Shown here piece by piece: positions 8,881 through 19,360 of a stretch of 64,000 nucleotides of DNA. The notes beneath the pieces are model-generated. The model had not been told where the DNA came from. It ran no database searches and was given only the letters and a program-made list of their open reading frames with translations. How positions within the stretch are numbered: the first letter of the stretch is position 1; each line of letters opens with the position of its first letter. Source of the DNA: LMUY01 sp965199005 (GTDB lineage Bacteria > Pseudomonadota > Alphaproteobacteria > Acetobacterales > Acetobacteraceae); contig CBDAQK010000006.1 in assembly GCA_965199005.1 (NCBI GenBank), positions 62,001 to 126,000 of the forward strand, written 5' to 3'. Made by a program: the position numbers and the translations under genes.

Positions 8881-8884
<4 letters not shown>
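7352..8884 (+). CDS. hutH: Histidine ammonia-lyase
   Basis: Converts L-histidine to trans-urocanate and ammonia, the first step of histidine degradation. The 510 residues match the family length. The Ala140-Ser141-Gly142 triad in GSVGASGDLAPLAH forms the MIO electrophile by self-cyclisation; YGINTGFGKL supplies the catalytic Tyr. QPxxLG-like GVQPGVLG and the NPLIF segment are also present. The ATG at 7352 overlaps the stop of the hutI remnant, and its own stop overlaps the hutU start (ATGA at 8881), so hutI', hutH and hutU are translationally coupled. The frame stays open upstream to 7070, but that part lies over the hutI remnant and is not coding. Confidence 0.95.
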
Positions 8885-10545
<1,661 letters not shown>

Positions 10546-10698
10546 GGCAGGCCGGTTCGCCGCGCTGCGCCCCGAGTTGGCGTCGGTCGGCGGGATCACC
10601 ATGAAGCGAATAGCTCCTCTCCAGAAGCCGGCGACGTGATTCGCATCTCCAATGGCGTGTCCCGCTGAAGATCAGGACAGCAGCGCTGCTCGAGAGCT

Positions 10699-10998
10699 CT
10701 AGGTCGACACGCCGGGGACAGCCCAAACGTCCAAGTCCGCAAGCCCTTCGCGCAGCTTCTTTACTTCCGCATAGCGAGGCGAGTTCCAGAAATTCTGCAG
10801 AGCCTCCATCGAGGGAAACTCGAAAATGACCAAGCTCCGCGCATCGTGCGAGCCTTCCAGCACGCCGATCTTCACGCCGCCTGCAACGAGGTATCGGCCG
10901 CCGAACTCCGCCGCGAGCGGGCTGACCGCATCGCGGTAAGCGGCGAAGTTTTCCTTCGGCGCAGTGAACTTGATCTGGACGATCAGATAAGCCGGCAT
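10699..10998 (-). CDS. DUF1330 family protein
   Basis: A 99-residue protein starting MPAYLIVQIKF with the DUF1330 ferredoxin-like (dimeric alpha/beta barrel) pattern: VFEFPSMEALQNFWNSPRYAEVKKLR is the family core, of which only short parts are quoted here as residues ~65-90. AGGAGG at 11006-11011 supports the ATG at 10998; the frame is open further upstream without a better site. Function of the family is unknown, though many members lie in catabolic clusters. It lies downstream of, and in the same direction as, the LysR regulator gene. Confidence 0.8.
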   Translation of the reverse strand: MPAYLIVQIKFTAPKENFAAYRDAVSPLAAEFGGRYLVAGGVKIGVLEGSHDARSLVIFEFPSMEALQNFWNSPRYAEVKKLREGLADLDVWAVPGVST

Positions 10999-11100
10999 TT
11001 GGCGTCCTCCTGCAGATAGGTCTAGACGTTTATAGGGCTGGAAGTTGTCACTGCTCCAAGTGCAGGTTGTGGGCGATGCAATAGCGTCGTGGATCAACCG

Positions 11101-12012
11101 CTACTGACGCAATAGGCTGCCGATCCTTTCCCTGAGCCATCGATGTCCGCGATCGTCGCGGCTGCGTGGGTGCCAGTAGAGCGCGAACTCGGCGGGAGGG
11201 AGCGGCAATGGCATGTCATAGACCTCGATCGGCAGCCGCGTGGCAGCGCCGGTCGCCAGGAGCCGTGGTATCGTCCCGATCAGGTCCGTAAGCGCCACCA
11301 CATACGTGACGGCCATGAAGCTGAGCTGCCACAAGGACACTTTCCGGACGAGGCCTTGCGCGGCCAGGGCCGAGTCGATGGTGTCCGCGTACATGGTCCC
11401 GTCTCTCATCAAGGCCTGGACATGCTGAATCTCGACATAGCGGTCCAGCGAAAGCGGCCCATCCTGCAACGCAGGGTGCCCACGGCGTGCCACGCAGACG
11501 AAAGGCTCGTAGAATAACGAGCTCCGGATAAGTGCCTCGGGTGCTTTAGGCAGATAACCAATGGCGAGGTCGAGCTGGCCGGCCGCCATTGCCGTCTCCA
11601 TGGTCTTCTGGTCCAGTTCGTTGAACTCGATCTCGATGAACGGCGCCTCCTGCGCCAGACTCCCCATGAGCGGTGGTAGCAGGAAAAACTCAACGAAATC
11701 CGTGCCGGCCAGCTTGAAAATGCGCCGGCTGGTGCGCGGCTCAAAGGCCTCTGGCAGCGACGTGATCTGCCCGACAAGCGCCATGATCTGGTCGATCTGC
11801 TCGATCAGACGTTCTGCCCTGGGTGTGTAGGCGAGGCCGCCCGGGCCGCGCACCAAGAGCTGATCACCGAACAGGATGCGCAGCCGCGCCAGCGCCGCGC
11901 TCATGGCAGGCTGGGTGATGCCCAGCGTCTCCGCCGCACGGGTGACATGACGCTCCTTGAGCAGAGCCTGGAGGGGGATCAGTAGGTTGAGGTCAAGCCC
12001 CCGATAATCCAT
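11101..12012 (-). CDS. LysR-family transcriptional regulator, NodD-like
   Basis: About 303 residues. The N-terminal winged helix reads YRGLDLNLLIPLQALLKERH followed by TRAAETLGITQPAMSAALARLR, closest in pattern to the NodD/LinR branch of LysR regulators, with a LysR substrate-binding domain behind it. Several in-frame starts exist (12069, 12030, 12021, 12012); I chose 12012 because NodD-like proteins begin just before this motif, but there is no strong ribosome-binding site to decide. It is divergent from the monooxygenase module at 12213 and is the obvious candidate regulator of it, probably responding to an aromatic or heterocyclic inducer. Confidence 0.88.
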   Translation of the reverse strand: MDYRGLDLNLLIPLQALLKERHVTRAAETLGITQPAMSAALARLRILFGDQLLVRGPGGLAYTPRAERLIEQIDQIMALVGQITSLPEAFEPRTSRRIFKLAGTDFVEFFLLPPLMGSLAQEAPFIEIEFNELDQKTMETAMAAGQLDLAIGYLPKAPEALIRSSLFYEPFVCVARRGHPALQDGPLSLDRYVEIQHVQALMRDGTMYADTIDSALAAQGLVRKVSLWQLSFMAVTYVVALTDLIGTIPRLLATGAATRLPIEVYDMPLPLPPAEFALYWHPRSRDDRGHRWLRERIGSLLRQ

Positions 12013-12212
12013 GGCACCCATACCCATCATAACCGGGCGATGATTGCAGGTTCTCATGCGCATAGGCAAACGTCATGCCCATGCGATGGCTCTGTGATCT
12101 TGCCTGTGGACTCAGTGGCGACATTCCCGTGGGCGCAGCCGCCGAGACCAAGGCGCAAGGCGGCGAGCGCCTCCGGTCAGATAATAGCACGATGGGGAAG
12201 GAAGAGCGTGCC

Positions 12213-13400
12213 ATGGATCAGATGATCTTAGAGACGCGTTGGCTGGATCCGGTGGCGCGGGCACGGTGCTTGGGTCCTGCGATCGAGGCGGCGGCCGACG
12301 AGATCGAGCGGTCTCAGGCGATCCCCGAGCCGCTGCTGACCTCGATCCACGAGAGCCGGATCGCTCGCCTCCTGCTGCCGCGTTCGTTGGGCGGAGAGGA
12401 GGTGGAACCTTGGATTTACCTTCAAGCCATCGAGGAACTCAGCCGCCACGACGGGGCCGTCGGGTGGAACACCTATATCGCCAATAGCCACACCATCATT
12501 GCCCCGTACATTCCATTGGAGACGGCAAAACTCATATTCGACGACCCTCGTTCGATCATCGCCTCAGGGCCGCCCTCATCCCGGTACAAGGCGATGGCCG
12601 TGACCGGCGGCTACGTTCTCACCGGAGAGTGGCATTTCGTCAGCGGCAGCCGCCAGGCGAACTGGATTGCAGCCCATTGCCAGGTTGTGGAACCCGACGG
12701 CTCATTGCGTCTCAACCGTTTCGGCCGGCCAACCTTCCGCTCCCTGCTCGTGCGCAAGGAGCAGACCGAGCCTATCCACGACTGGAATCCGATCGGTATG
12801 CGGGGCACCGCCTCCGAGGGCTTTCGCGTTTCGGACCTGTTCGTGCCGGAGATCCAAAGCGGCACGTTCGGCGAGGATCCCGCCTTGCGCCGTGATACGG
12901 GGACGCTTTACGCCTTCACCAACCAGGGGATGCATGCCGTCGGTGTTGCGAGCGTGGCGCTCGGGATCGCCCGGGCGATGCTGGACGCCTTCATGGACCT
13001 TGCCAAGCAGAAGACGCCAAGGAGCTCCCAACGCCTGGCCGACAGCCCTACGGTCCAATCGGAGGTTGCCCAGCGCGAAGCGTGCCTCAGCTCGGCGCGG
13101 GCTTGGCTCATCGGCACGCTCCAGGAGGTATGGAGCAATGTTGATGAGGGTGAGGCTATCGACCTCGACGCGCGGCTCCGTGTGCGTCTCGCCTCCACCC
13201 ATGCGATCAAGGTCGCCGTTGAAACGGCCTACCATGCCTTCAAGGCCGCCGGCACGTCCGCGATCTTTCCAGGAACACCTTTCGAGCGCCGCTTCCGCGA
13301 CATCCACACCTTGTCGCAGCAACTACACTCGCGCGAAGCACATTTTGAAACCGTCGGCCGGTTCATGTTCCACGGCGATCCCGACGGGCTGTTCCTGTAA
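12213..13400 (+). CDS. Acyl-CoA-dehydrogenase-fold flavin monooxygenase (group D-like)
   Basis: A 395-residue protein with the acyl-CoA dehydrogenase fold but lacking an obvious catalytic Glu motif. Segments such as SGEWHFVSGSRQANW-like TGEWHFVSGSRQANWI, GWNTYIANSHT and the C-terminal KAAGTSAIFPGTPFERRFRDIHT are those of the HsaA / dibenzothiophene-desulfurisation DszC / p-hydroxyphenylacetate hydroxylase branch, which use reduced FMN or FAD from a partner reductase. Start chosen at 12213 (ATGGATCAG) behind AAGGAAGAG; 12192 is an alternative. No reductase gene is in the module. It starts the operon with a VOC protein 27 bases downstream and probably carries out an oxygenation of the module's unknown substrate. 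Confidence 0.75.
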   Translation: MDQMILETRWLDPVARARCLGPAIEAAADEIERSQAIPEPLLTSIHESRIARLLLPRSLGGEEVEPWIYLQAIEELSRHDGAVGWNTYIANSHTIIAPYIPLETAKLIFDDPRSIIASGPPSSRYKAMAVTGGYVLTGEWHFVSGSRQANWIAAHCQVVEPDGSLRLNRFGRPTFRSLLVRKEQTEPIHDWNPIGMRGTASEGFRVSDLFVPEIQSGTFGEDPALRRDTGTLYAFTNQGMHAVGVASVALGIARAMLDAFMDLAKQKTPRSSQRLADSPTVQSEVAQREACLSSARAWLIGTLQEVWSNVDEGEAIDLDARLRVRLASTHAIKVAVETAYHAFKAAGTSAIFPGTPFERRFRDIHTLSQQLHSREAHFETVGRFMFHGDPDGLFL

Positions 13401-13427
13401 CCGCCAAACCTCATCAAGGAGCGCGTG

Positions 13428-14063
13428 ATGCCTTTGCTGCTAGACCACATTGCCTGGGGTGCCGCTGACCTCGACAGCGGCGTTGCACTGTTCGAGTCGC
13501 TGACCGGGGTGAAGCCGATGACGGGGGGAAGTCACGCCGGCCTAGGCACCCGCAATATGCTGGCCGGGCTGGGGACCGATAGCTACTTCGAGATCATCTC
13601 GGTCGATCCTGCGCAGGAGGCTCCGAAAGACGGGCTTGCGACATCGATCGCCAAGCTGACCAAACCGGCAGTGTTGAGCTTCATGGTACAGACGATGGAC
13701 ATCGACCACACCTGTGCGGCGGCCGAGGCTGCTGGCGTCACGGTGACGGACCGGTGGACGATGTCACGCACGCGTCCAGATGGCGTGAAGCTGACTTGGA
13801 CAGTCGCCAAGTTCAGCCATCCCGAATACGCGGGATTATCAATTCCCTTCGCCATCGACTGGCAAGGCTCGCCGCACCCGTCCGGGACGACACCCAAGGG
13901 CTGCTCCATGAAAAGCCTGACCGTGCTGCATCCGCAACCAGCGGGGCTTTCCACCATATACTCGGCGATGGGTTTGGCCGTGTCTGTGCAGGGCGGCGTC
14001 GCACCGGGGATCGTGGCCATTATGAACACCCCAAAGGGCGAAGTTTGCGTCGTGTCGCGATAG
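13428..14063 (+). CDS. VOC-superfamily (glyoxalase-like) protein
   Basis: A 211-residue protein starting LLLDHIAWGAADLDSGVALFESLTG, the start of a glyoxalase-like (Glyoxalase_3) fold, with the metal-ligand-type His in LDHIAW. A second repeat-like half contains LTVLHPQPAGLSTIYSAMGL. Members of this subfamily are uncharacterised but recur next to flavin monooxygenases. The ATG at 13428 follows AAGGAG; a GTG at 13425 also fits. It could be an extradiol-type dioxygenase, isomerase or binding protein; the sequence does not decide. Confidence 0.7.
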   Translation: MPLLLDHIAWGAADLDSGVALFESLTGVKPMTGGSHAGLGTRNMLAGLGTDSYFEIISVDPAQEAPKDGLATSIAKLTKPAVLSFMVQTMDIDHTCAAAEAAGVTVTDRWTMSRTRPDGVKLTWTVAKFSHPEYAGLSIPFAIDWQGSPHPSGTTPKGCSMKSLTVLHPQPAGLSTIYSAMGLAVSVQGGVAPGIVAIMNTPKGEVCVVSR

Positions 14064-14150
14064 TTCCTGGATCTGGAACGTTGGACGCATCTATGGGCCA
14101 ACCATGCCGCTGTTCACTGAGTCCAACTTGACGAGGAGAGGTCAGCAATA

Positions 14151-14909
14151 ATGCGACTTGCCCTGTCCGACAGGACTGCTCTGGTCACGGGTGCTAGCGC
14201 CGGCATCGGCCTTGCGATCGCCGAATGTCTTGCAAGTGAAGGTGTCCATATTGCCATCACCGCGCGTCGGGAGGAGCCTCTGCAAGCTATCGCCGACAAG
14301 TTGCGAGCGTCTGGCGCATCGCAGGTTGCCGTTATAACCGCCGATATCGCCGACCGTCATCTTCAGGACATGATCGCCGACCAGGCGTTAGAAGCTCTTA
14401 CGCATGTCGACATCGTGGTTAACTGCGCTGGTGGCTCCCGTCCTGTAACGCCTGACTCGGACGATGCGGCGTGGGACGGTGCCTACGCGCTCAACTTCAC
14501 GGCAGCCCGGCGTCTGACCCACCGTCTGTTGCCCGGCATGCAGGCGCGCCGGTGGGGGCGTGTGATCAGCATCAGCAGTTCCGGTGAACCGCGCAGCATT
14601 GATGCCGGCGGCGTCGCAAAAGCAGCACTTCATGCCTGGGCAAAGGGACTTGCCTGTGTCGTCGCAAAGGATGGCATCACGGTCAACGTCATTGCGCCGG
14701 GCCGGATTTGGACCGAACAGATAAGGCGGAGGTTTCTCGGACATGAGGCAGAGCGGGAGGCGTTCATCGCGGCCAATATCCCAATTGGGCGTTTCGGTGA
14801 CCCTGCAGAACTCGCCGCAGTGGCGACCTTCCTAGCCTCGCCGCTTGCATCATACGTGACGGGGGCAGTCATCCCGGTCGATGGTGGCATGCGCAGATTT
14901 TCGCTCTGA
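14151..14909 (+). CDS. SDR-fold oxidoreductase homologue lacking the catalytic Tyr
   Basis: A 252-residue classical SDR with the cofactor loop TGASAGIG (residues 13-20) and NCAGG (91-95). The active-site Tyr of YxxxK is replaced by Gly153 while Lys157 is kept (DAGGVAK), and Ser residues remain at 140-144. The gene at 32594 is a gap-free paralogue over the first 160 residues with the same deviation (Ala153), whereas the SDR at 40438 has the normal YTASK at 153-157. A true dehydrogenase would be severely impaired by this change, so it may catalyse another reaction (for example a lyase or isomerase step) or act as a binding protein. Located in the monooxygenase module. Confidence 0.8.
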   Translation: MRLALSDRTALVTGASAGIGLAIAECLASEGVHIAITARREEPLQAIADKLRASGASQVAVITADIADRHLQDMIADQALEALTHVDIVVNCAGGSRPVTPDSDDAAWDGAYALNFTAARRLTHRLLPGMQARRWGRVISISSSGEPRSIDAGGVAKAALHAWAKGLACVVAKDGITVNVIAPGRIWTEQIRRRFLGHEAEREAFIAANIPIGRFGDPAELAAVATFLASPLASYVTGAVIPVDGGMRRFSL

Positions 14910-15023
14910 TGCGCGTGATTTGTGAAGTCGATCCGCGCAAAGGCGCCGGAAGCTTGCGCATTTCTCACTGCGGTCGACCAAAGCGCACCGATGTAAACTT
15001 CACAGATTAAACAGGAGCAGGTT

Positions 15024-16355
15024 ATGGCAAACAAGGTCGAGGACCTCAACGAGGGAACAAAGGTAGCAATACGCCGGGTCGTGCCGTTCGTCGTGTTGTT
15101 GTACATCCTTTCTTACTTAGACCGGGTGAATGTCGGTTTCGCCCTGCAAGGCCTGCAACGGGATATCGGGCTTACCTACGCCCAATTTGCTTTTGGCCTC
15201 AGTATCTTCTTCGTGGGCTACGCTTTCCTGGAGACGCCGAGCAATCTCATCATGCATCGCGTGGGGGCCCGTATCTGGTTGGCCCGGATCATGATCACGT
15301 GGGGAATGATCACGACGGCAACTGCCTTCATCAATAGCGTGACATCTTTCTACGTGCTGCGTTCCCTCCTCGGGATTGCTGAAGCGGGCTTCTTCCCCGG
15401 TGTGCTGTTGTACTTCACGTTTTGGTTCACCGACCATGTCCGTGCAAGAGTGCTTGGCAGGTTATGGTTGGGGCAATGCCTCGCCCTGGTGATTGGCGGC
15501 CCGCTATCCGGAGCGCTGCTGGATCTGGACGGGTTTGCCGGGCTACGCGGATGGCAATACATGTTCCTCATCGAGGGGATCCTCACCGTCCTCGTGGGGA
15601 TTTGGACGCTTTGGTTTCTGACCGACCGCCCCGCAAATGCGGCGTGGTTGACGCCTGGTCAGCGTCTGGCGATCGAAGAAGAACTTGCTCGGGAACGCCG
15701 GGTAAATGTGGTGCTGGAGTCCTCCATTCCGGCCTACCGGCTTCTCGTCGATGTCAGAGTGCTCTATTGTTCCGCCATATTCTTTATCAGCGGTGTGACC
15801 CTCTACGGTATCACGTTTTTTCTGCCGGCCCAGATCGCGCAACTGCTGGGACGGCAAATCGGATTTATCTCCGGCATAGTCAGTGCCGTTCCGTGGATCT
15901 GCGCGTTCATCGCTTGCGCAATCATGACACGGTGGTCCGACCGGCGGCAGGAGCGTCAATATACCCTGACGGCTTGCATCGCAGTCGCGGTCCTCGGAAT
16001 TTCCCTGGCGGGAGGGGCCGCCGGTCCAATGGTAAGTTTCCTCGGACTTTGCTTGGCCGCAGCTGGCATCGTGGCGGCGCAGCCAATCTTCTTCACGCTT
16101 CCCGTTTCGTTTCTGAGTGGGCGCAACGCCGCCGCGGGTTTGGGTATTATAGCGTCGTCCGGGTCGTTGGGGGCGTTCGTCGCACCTAACCTTCGGGTGT
16201 GGGCAGAGCAATTCTTTGGCAGCCCGGCCGCGGGCCTCTACATGATCGGCGCGGTAGCTGCGCTCAACGTGGTCCTAGTGCTATGTCTACGACTGGTCCT
16301 GGTACCTGCCGCATCGATGCCCGTGGCAGACCTCGCCCCATCCCCGGGGAGCTAA
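15024..16355 (+). CDS. MFS transporter, anion:cation symporter (phthalate permease) family
   Basis: A 443-residue inner-membrane carrier with twelve predicted membrane segments. It has the ACS-family landmarks SYLDRVNVGFA near the first helix, RSLLGIAEAGFFPGVLLY in the fourth/fifth helices and FWFTDHVRARV. Family members import organic anions such as phthalate, tartrate, hydroxyphenylacetate or 4-hydroxybenzoate with protons. GGAGCAGG about ten bases ahead supports the ATG at 15024. Its position between oxygenase and SnoaL-like genes suggests it imports the substrate of this module. Confidence 0.88.
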   Translation: MANKVEDLNEGTKVAIRRVVPFVVLLYILSYLDRVNVGFALQGLQRDIGLTYAQFAFGLSIFFVGYAFLETPSNLIMHRVGARIWLARIMITWGMITTATAFINSVTSFYVLRSLLGIAEAGFFPGVLLYFTFWFTDHVRARVLGRLWLGQCLALVIGGPLSGALLDLDGFAGLRGWQYMFLIEGILTVLVGIWTLWFLTDRPANAAWLTPGQRLAIEEELARERRVNVVLESSIPAYRLLVDVRVLYCSAIFFISGVTLYGITFFLPAQIAQLLGRQIGFISGIVSAVPWICAFIACAIMTRWSDRRQERQYTLTACIAVAVLGISLAGGAAGPMVSFLGLCLAAAGIVAAQPIFFTLPVSFLSGRNAAAGLGIIASSGSLGAFVAPNLRVWAEQFFGSPAAGLYMIGAVAALNVVLVLCLRLVLVPAASMPVADLAPSPGS

Positions 16356-16359
16356 TCAC

Positions 16360-16934
16360 ATGCCTCACCTCCCCACGGATGATCTCCTGGCAGCAATACG
16401 AGCCGAGCGCGAGATTCGCCAAACTCTTCTGCGCTACTTCCGCGGTGCCGACCGCCGGGACTATGAGCTGATGGCATCTGCCTATCACGCCGATGCCTAT
16501 GACGACCACGGACCCTATAAGGGCGACGTCAAGGGCCTCATCGCGTGGGTTCAGGAGCGTCATGAGACGGTGGACCAATCCATGCACCTTGCTGGTAACA
16601 GCCTCATCGAGGTTCGTGGTGCCACCGCTTTCGTCGAAACCTATTGCGTGTTGTTTCAGCATGCGCGAGCGGGCGAAAGCTTCGCCACCGGTCAGCCGGT
16701 CTATAACGCTACACGATCGGCGTGCGCTATATCGACCATTTCGAGGAGCGGGGAGGTGAGTGGAAGGTGGCCCACCGCGTGGTCGTCTTCGAGTGGGTGC
16801 AGGAGGAGATCGGCGAGCTGCAGTTCAATCCAACTTGGGCGGTAGCGCAGCGGTCTCAGGACGATATGGTCTATCGCATCCATGAGACTCAGACGATGGG
16901 CTGCCCGGGGCCGCTGGCAGTAAAAACTGTTTAG
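16360..16934 (+). pseudogene. SnoaL-like (NTF2-fold) protein, interrupted by a one-base frameshift
   Basis: The 5' part (residues 1-116 in frame from 16360, TLLRYFRGADRRDYELMASAY) and the 3' part in the -1 frame (RYIDHFEERGGEWKVAHRVV to the TAG at 16932-16934) together match the intact neighbour at 18528-19073 end to end. Comparison with PVYRRFVFGCRYID of that paralogue places the break just after PVYN: one base (a C) appears missing near 16707-16708. Adding it back gives a complete 191-residue protein. As read, the frame runs on to 16845 with a nonsense tail. The fold is a cone-shaped NTF2/SnoaL_4 type found in small isomerases, dehydratases and ring-hydroxylating dioxygenase beta subunits. 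A sequencing error cannot be excluded. Confidence 0.85.
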
Positions 16935-16991
16935 CCAGAGCAGCGTCAAGGGTTGGCTCCCAGGGAATGGTCTCTAAACAAGGAATAGGAT

Positions 16992-18398
16992 GTGGGTGAA
17001 CTCATCATCAACGCTTTCGTCATGGACACCGGTTCGCACACCATGCACGGCCTATGGCGGCATCCGGATGCGCGGCAGCACGAGTTCGACGACATCCAAA
17101 CGTGGATCAATCTCGCCCGGACGCTGGAGAATGGTCTGTTCGATGCAATATTTTTTGCGGACGTCGTCGGGCTTTATGGACCACTCAACGATGATTTCGC
17201 TCTGAACGTTCGGCATGGATTGCAAATTCCGAACCATGATCCGTCCATCGTGTTGGCGGCGTTGGCGGTGAATACGGAGCATCTTGGCCTCGCTCTGACG
17301 AGTTCGGTCCTGCAAGCGCATCCTTTTGAATTCGCGCGGCGGGCGTCAACGCTTGACCAGATAAGCCGAGGCCGTTTTGCCTGGAACATCGTGACATCCA
17401 CCATGGAGAACTCTGCGCGTAACTTTGGCCACGACCGCTTGACCGAGCATGACGAGCGATACGATTGGGCCGAGGAATATGCCGAGGTTGTCTATAAGCT
17501 GTGGGAAGGATCGTGGGATGAAGGTGCGTTGCTGAAGAACAAGCAGGACGGCATCTTCTCGGATCAAAGTGGGGTTCATAAGATCAACCATGCGGGCAAG
17601 CGGTATCGGGTCGAAGGGCCTCATCTGGCGGCGCCCGGCCCACAGCGGACGCCGTTCCTGTTCCAGGCGGGATCCTCGGGGAGGGGGCGCCAGTTCGCGG
17701 CGCGCCATGCTGAAGGTGTTTTCATCTCCGTGCCCACGCCGAAAGCGGCTGCAGAACTCATTGCGGAAACTCGGGCCCTGATCTCGGCGGCTGGGCGGAA
17801 CAACGCGGATGTCAAATTTATCCAACTGTTCACCGTGATCCTGGGTAGCACTATGGAGGAGGCTCGGAGGAAAGAGGCCGAGTACGACTCGTATATCGAT
17901 GTCGAAGGATTCCTGAAGGTTTCGGGCATTGGTATCTCGCAAGATACCGGTGCCGCCATCCCGCCTGAAACGCGACTGGCCGATATCACGACCAATGGCG
18001 CTCAAAGCCATATCGACGGGCTTCGCAGGATGCATCCTGGCCGTGAGCCGACCGTCGCGGATTTAGGGTCCCTCATCGTCCGCCGGCATCCACGCCTTGT
18101 CGGCACGCCGAAATCGGTCGCCGACGAACTCGCAGTTTGGCAGCAGGCCGGCATAGACGGCATCAATCTCGGCAACTGGATACTGCCAGGCTCGTACGAA
18201 GATTTCATTGAATACCTGCTTCCGGAGCTACAAAGGCGCGGAATGGCCAAGCGAGAGTATCGGAGAGGCACGCTGCGCGAGAAGATTCTGGGAAAAGGTC
18301 CTTTGCTGAAGAACCACCCAGCCGAGTTGTATCGGGGCTACTTCAGCGTGAAAGGGGAGCGGCTCGCCAACTCCGGTGCCGCATCAGGCGTACTTTGA
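16992..18398 (+). CDS. FMN-dependent luciferase-like monooxygenase (NtaA/SnaA/DszA family)
   Basis: A 468-residue LLM-class flavin monooxygenase. The N-terminal barrel contains TWINLARTLENGLFDAIFFAD, EFARRASTLDQISRGRFAWN and the GHDRLTEHDERYDWAEEYAEV helix typical of the NtaA/DszA/EmoA/DmoA group; QRTPFLFQAGSSGRGRQFAARHAEGVF is the FMN phosphate region (quoted in part). Enzymes of this group use FMNH2 and O2 to cleave C-N or C-S bonds or carry out Baeyer-Villiger-type oxidations of nitrilotriacetate, sulfones or EDTA. It probably starts at the GTG at 16992 after AAGGA. Together with the HsaA-like enzyme at 12213 it gives the module two unrelated flavin monooxygenases, reminiscent of DszA/DszC logic. 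Confidence 0.85.
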   Translation: MGELIINAFVMDTGSHTMHGLWRHPDARQHEFDDIQTWINLARTLENGLFDAIFFADVVGLYGPLNDDFALNVRHGLQIPNHDPSIVLAALAVNTEHLGLALTSSVLQAHPFEFARRASTLDQISRGRFAWNIVTSTMENSARNFGHDRLTEHDERYDWAEEYAEVVYKLWEGSWDEGALLKNKQDGIFSDQSGVHKINHAGKRYRVEGPHLAAPGPQRTPFLFQAGSSGRGRQFAARHAEGVFISVPTPKAAAELIAETRALISAAGRNNADVKFIQLFTVILGSTMEEARRKEAEYDSYIDVEGFLKVSGIGISQDTGAAIPPETRLADITTNGAQSHIDGLRRMHPGREPTVADLGSLIVRRHPRLVGTPKSVADELAVWQQAGIDGINLGNWILPGSYEDFIEYLLPELQRRGMAKREYRRGTLREKILGKGPLLKNHPAELYRGYFSVKGERLANSGAASGVL

Positions 18399-18527
18399 AA
18401 CCGCATGCGGTGCGCGGCTGCCTGCGAGCCTTCTCGTTAGCTGGGTGCAGATGTTGAAGCGCAGTCGGCATTATCCTGACCGTCAACTCACCACGGAGGT
18501 CAAACCCTATGGAGAACAGGAGAAGCT

Positions 18528-19073
18528 ATGAGCGAGTCTAACCAGACCATGGACTTTATGGAGCGTCTTCAAGCCGAGGATCAAATTCGCCACGCGCTCG
18601 GACGGTATTTTCGTGGCGCCGATCGAATGGACTACGAACTTCTCGCATCCGCATATCACGAGGGTGCACATGACGACCACGGCGGACAGAAAGGTGAAAT
18701 ACTGAGCGTGGTCGACGGCTTCAGAAAGCGACACGCCACGATCGAGCAGAACTTGCACCTGGCCGGGACGTCCATCATCGAGTTTGCCGGGGGTAAGGCT
18801 TACGTGGAAACGCCCTGCCTCCTTGTCCAGCATGCACGCATGGGCGACGCGGTGAACTTCACCACGAAAAAGCCCGTCTATCGACGGTTTGTGTTCGGTT
18901 GTCGCTACATCGATCGCTTCGAGAAACGCGCCAATGAGTGGCGCATACAGCATCGCACCGTCGCTTTCGAGTGGACGGAAGAACAACTGACTGATTGGAC
19001 ACTGGGCAGTGACTGGGTTGTCGCCAGGCGATCACGTGAGGACGCGGTCTATCGGGTTCGCGAGTCCGAATAG
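18528..19073 (+). CDS. SnoaL-like (NTF2-fold) protein
   Basis: A 181-residue protein of the SnoaL_4 group: ALGRYFRGADRMDYELLASAY, DDHGGQKG, RYIDRFEKRANEWRIQHR. It is the intact paralogue of the frameshifted gene at 16360 and ends the co-directional module. AGGAGAAG just before the ATG gives a strong ribosome-binding site. Such small cone-fold proteins act as isomerases, dehydratases or as small subunits; no catalytic residue set can be fixed from sequence alone. Confidence 0.82.
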   Translation: MSESNQTMDFMERLQAEDQIRHALGRYFRGADRMDYELLASAYHEGAHDDHGGQKGEILSVVDGFRKRHATIEQNLHLAGTSIIEFAGGKAYVETPCLLVQHARMGDAVNFTTKKPVYRRFVFGCRYIDRFEKRANEWRIQHRTVAFEWTEEQLTDWTLGSDWVVARRSREDAVYRVRESE

Positions 19074-19144
19074 GCTGGCGATCGCGAAAAATCCCCAGTT
19101 GATGCTGGAATACGATCCCAACTATCCCTCGACCTCACTGAGGA

Positions 19145-19177
19145 GAACGCTCCGGCCGCGTTGCTGGCGGAGCGTTC
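19145..19177. terminator. Strong stem-loop after the monooxygenase module
   Basis: Perfect 10-bp arms GAACGCTCCG (19145-19154) and CGGAGCGTTC (19168-19177) with a 13-base loop, followed at 19181-19193 by a second small hairpin (CGGGC/GCCCG). No long T run follows, so if it is a terminator it is atypical. It lies between the end of the forward module and the convergent gene at 19361. Confidence 0.5.
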
Positions 19178-19360
19178 GCACGGGCGAAGCCCGCATGATT
19201 GAAAAACCCCCCATGAGCGTGTTGCCGCCCGCTCACGCGCATGACTAGAGTTGGTCAGGCCGGTTGGCCAGGCTGATCGATCATGTGACGAGCTAGAACG
19301 CATAGTGGCTACCTTTCGCGTCGTCATTGTTTCGCATCGTCATTGTCCTGAAAGCCGGCA

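Noticed and set aside
12030..12212. Specific LysR binding box between the NodD-like gene and the module at 12213
   Set aside because: A short ATGCGCAT palindrome at about 12056-12063 is present, but it is too short and common to call; no convincing nod-box-like repeat was found.
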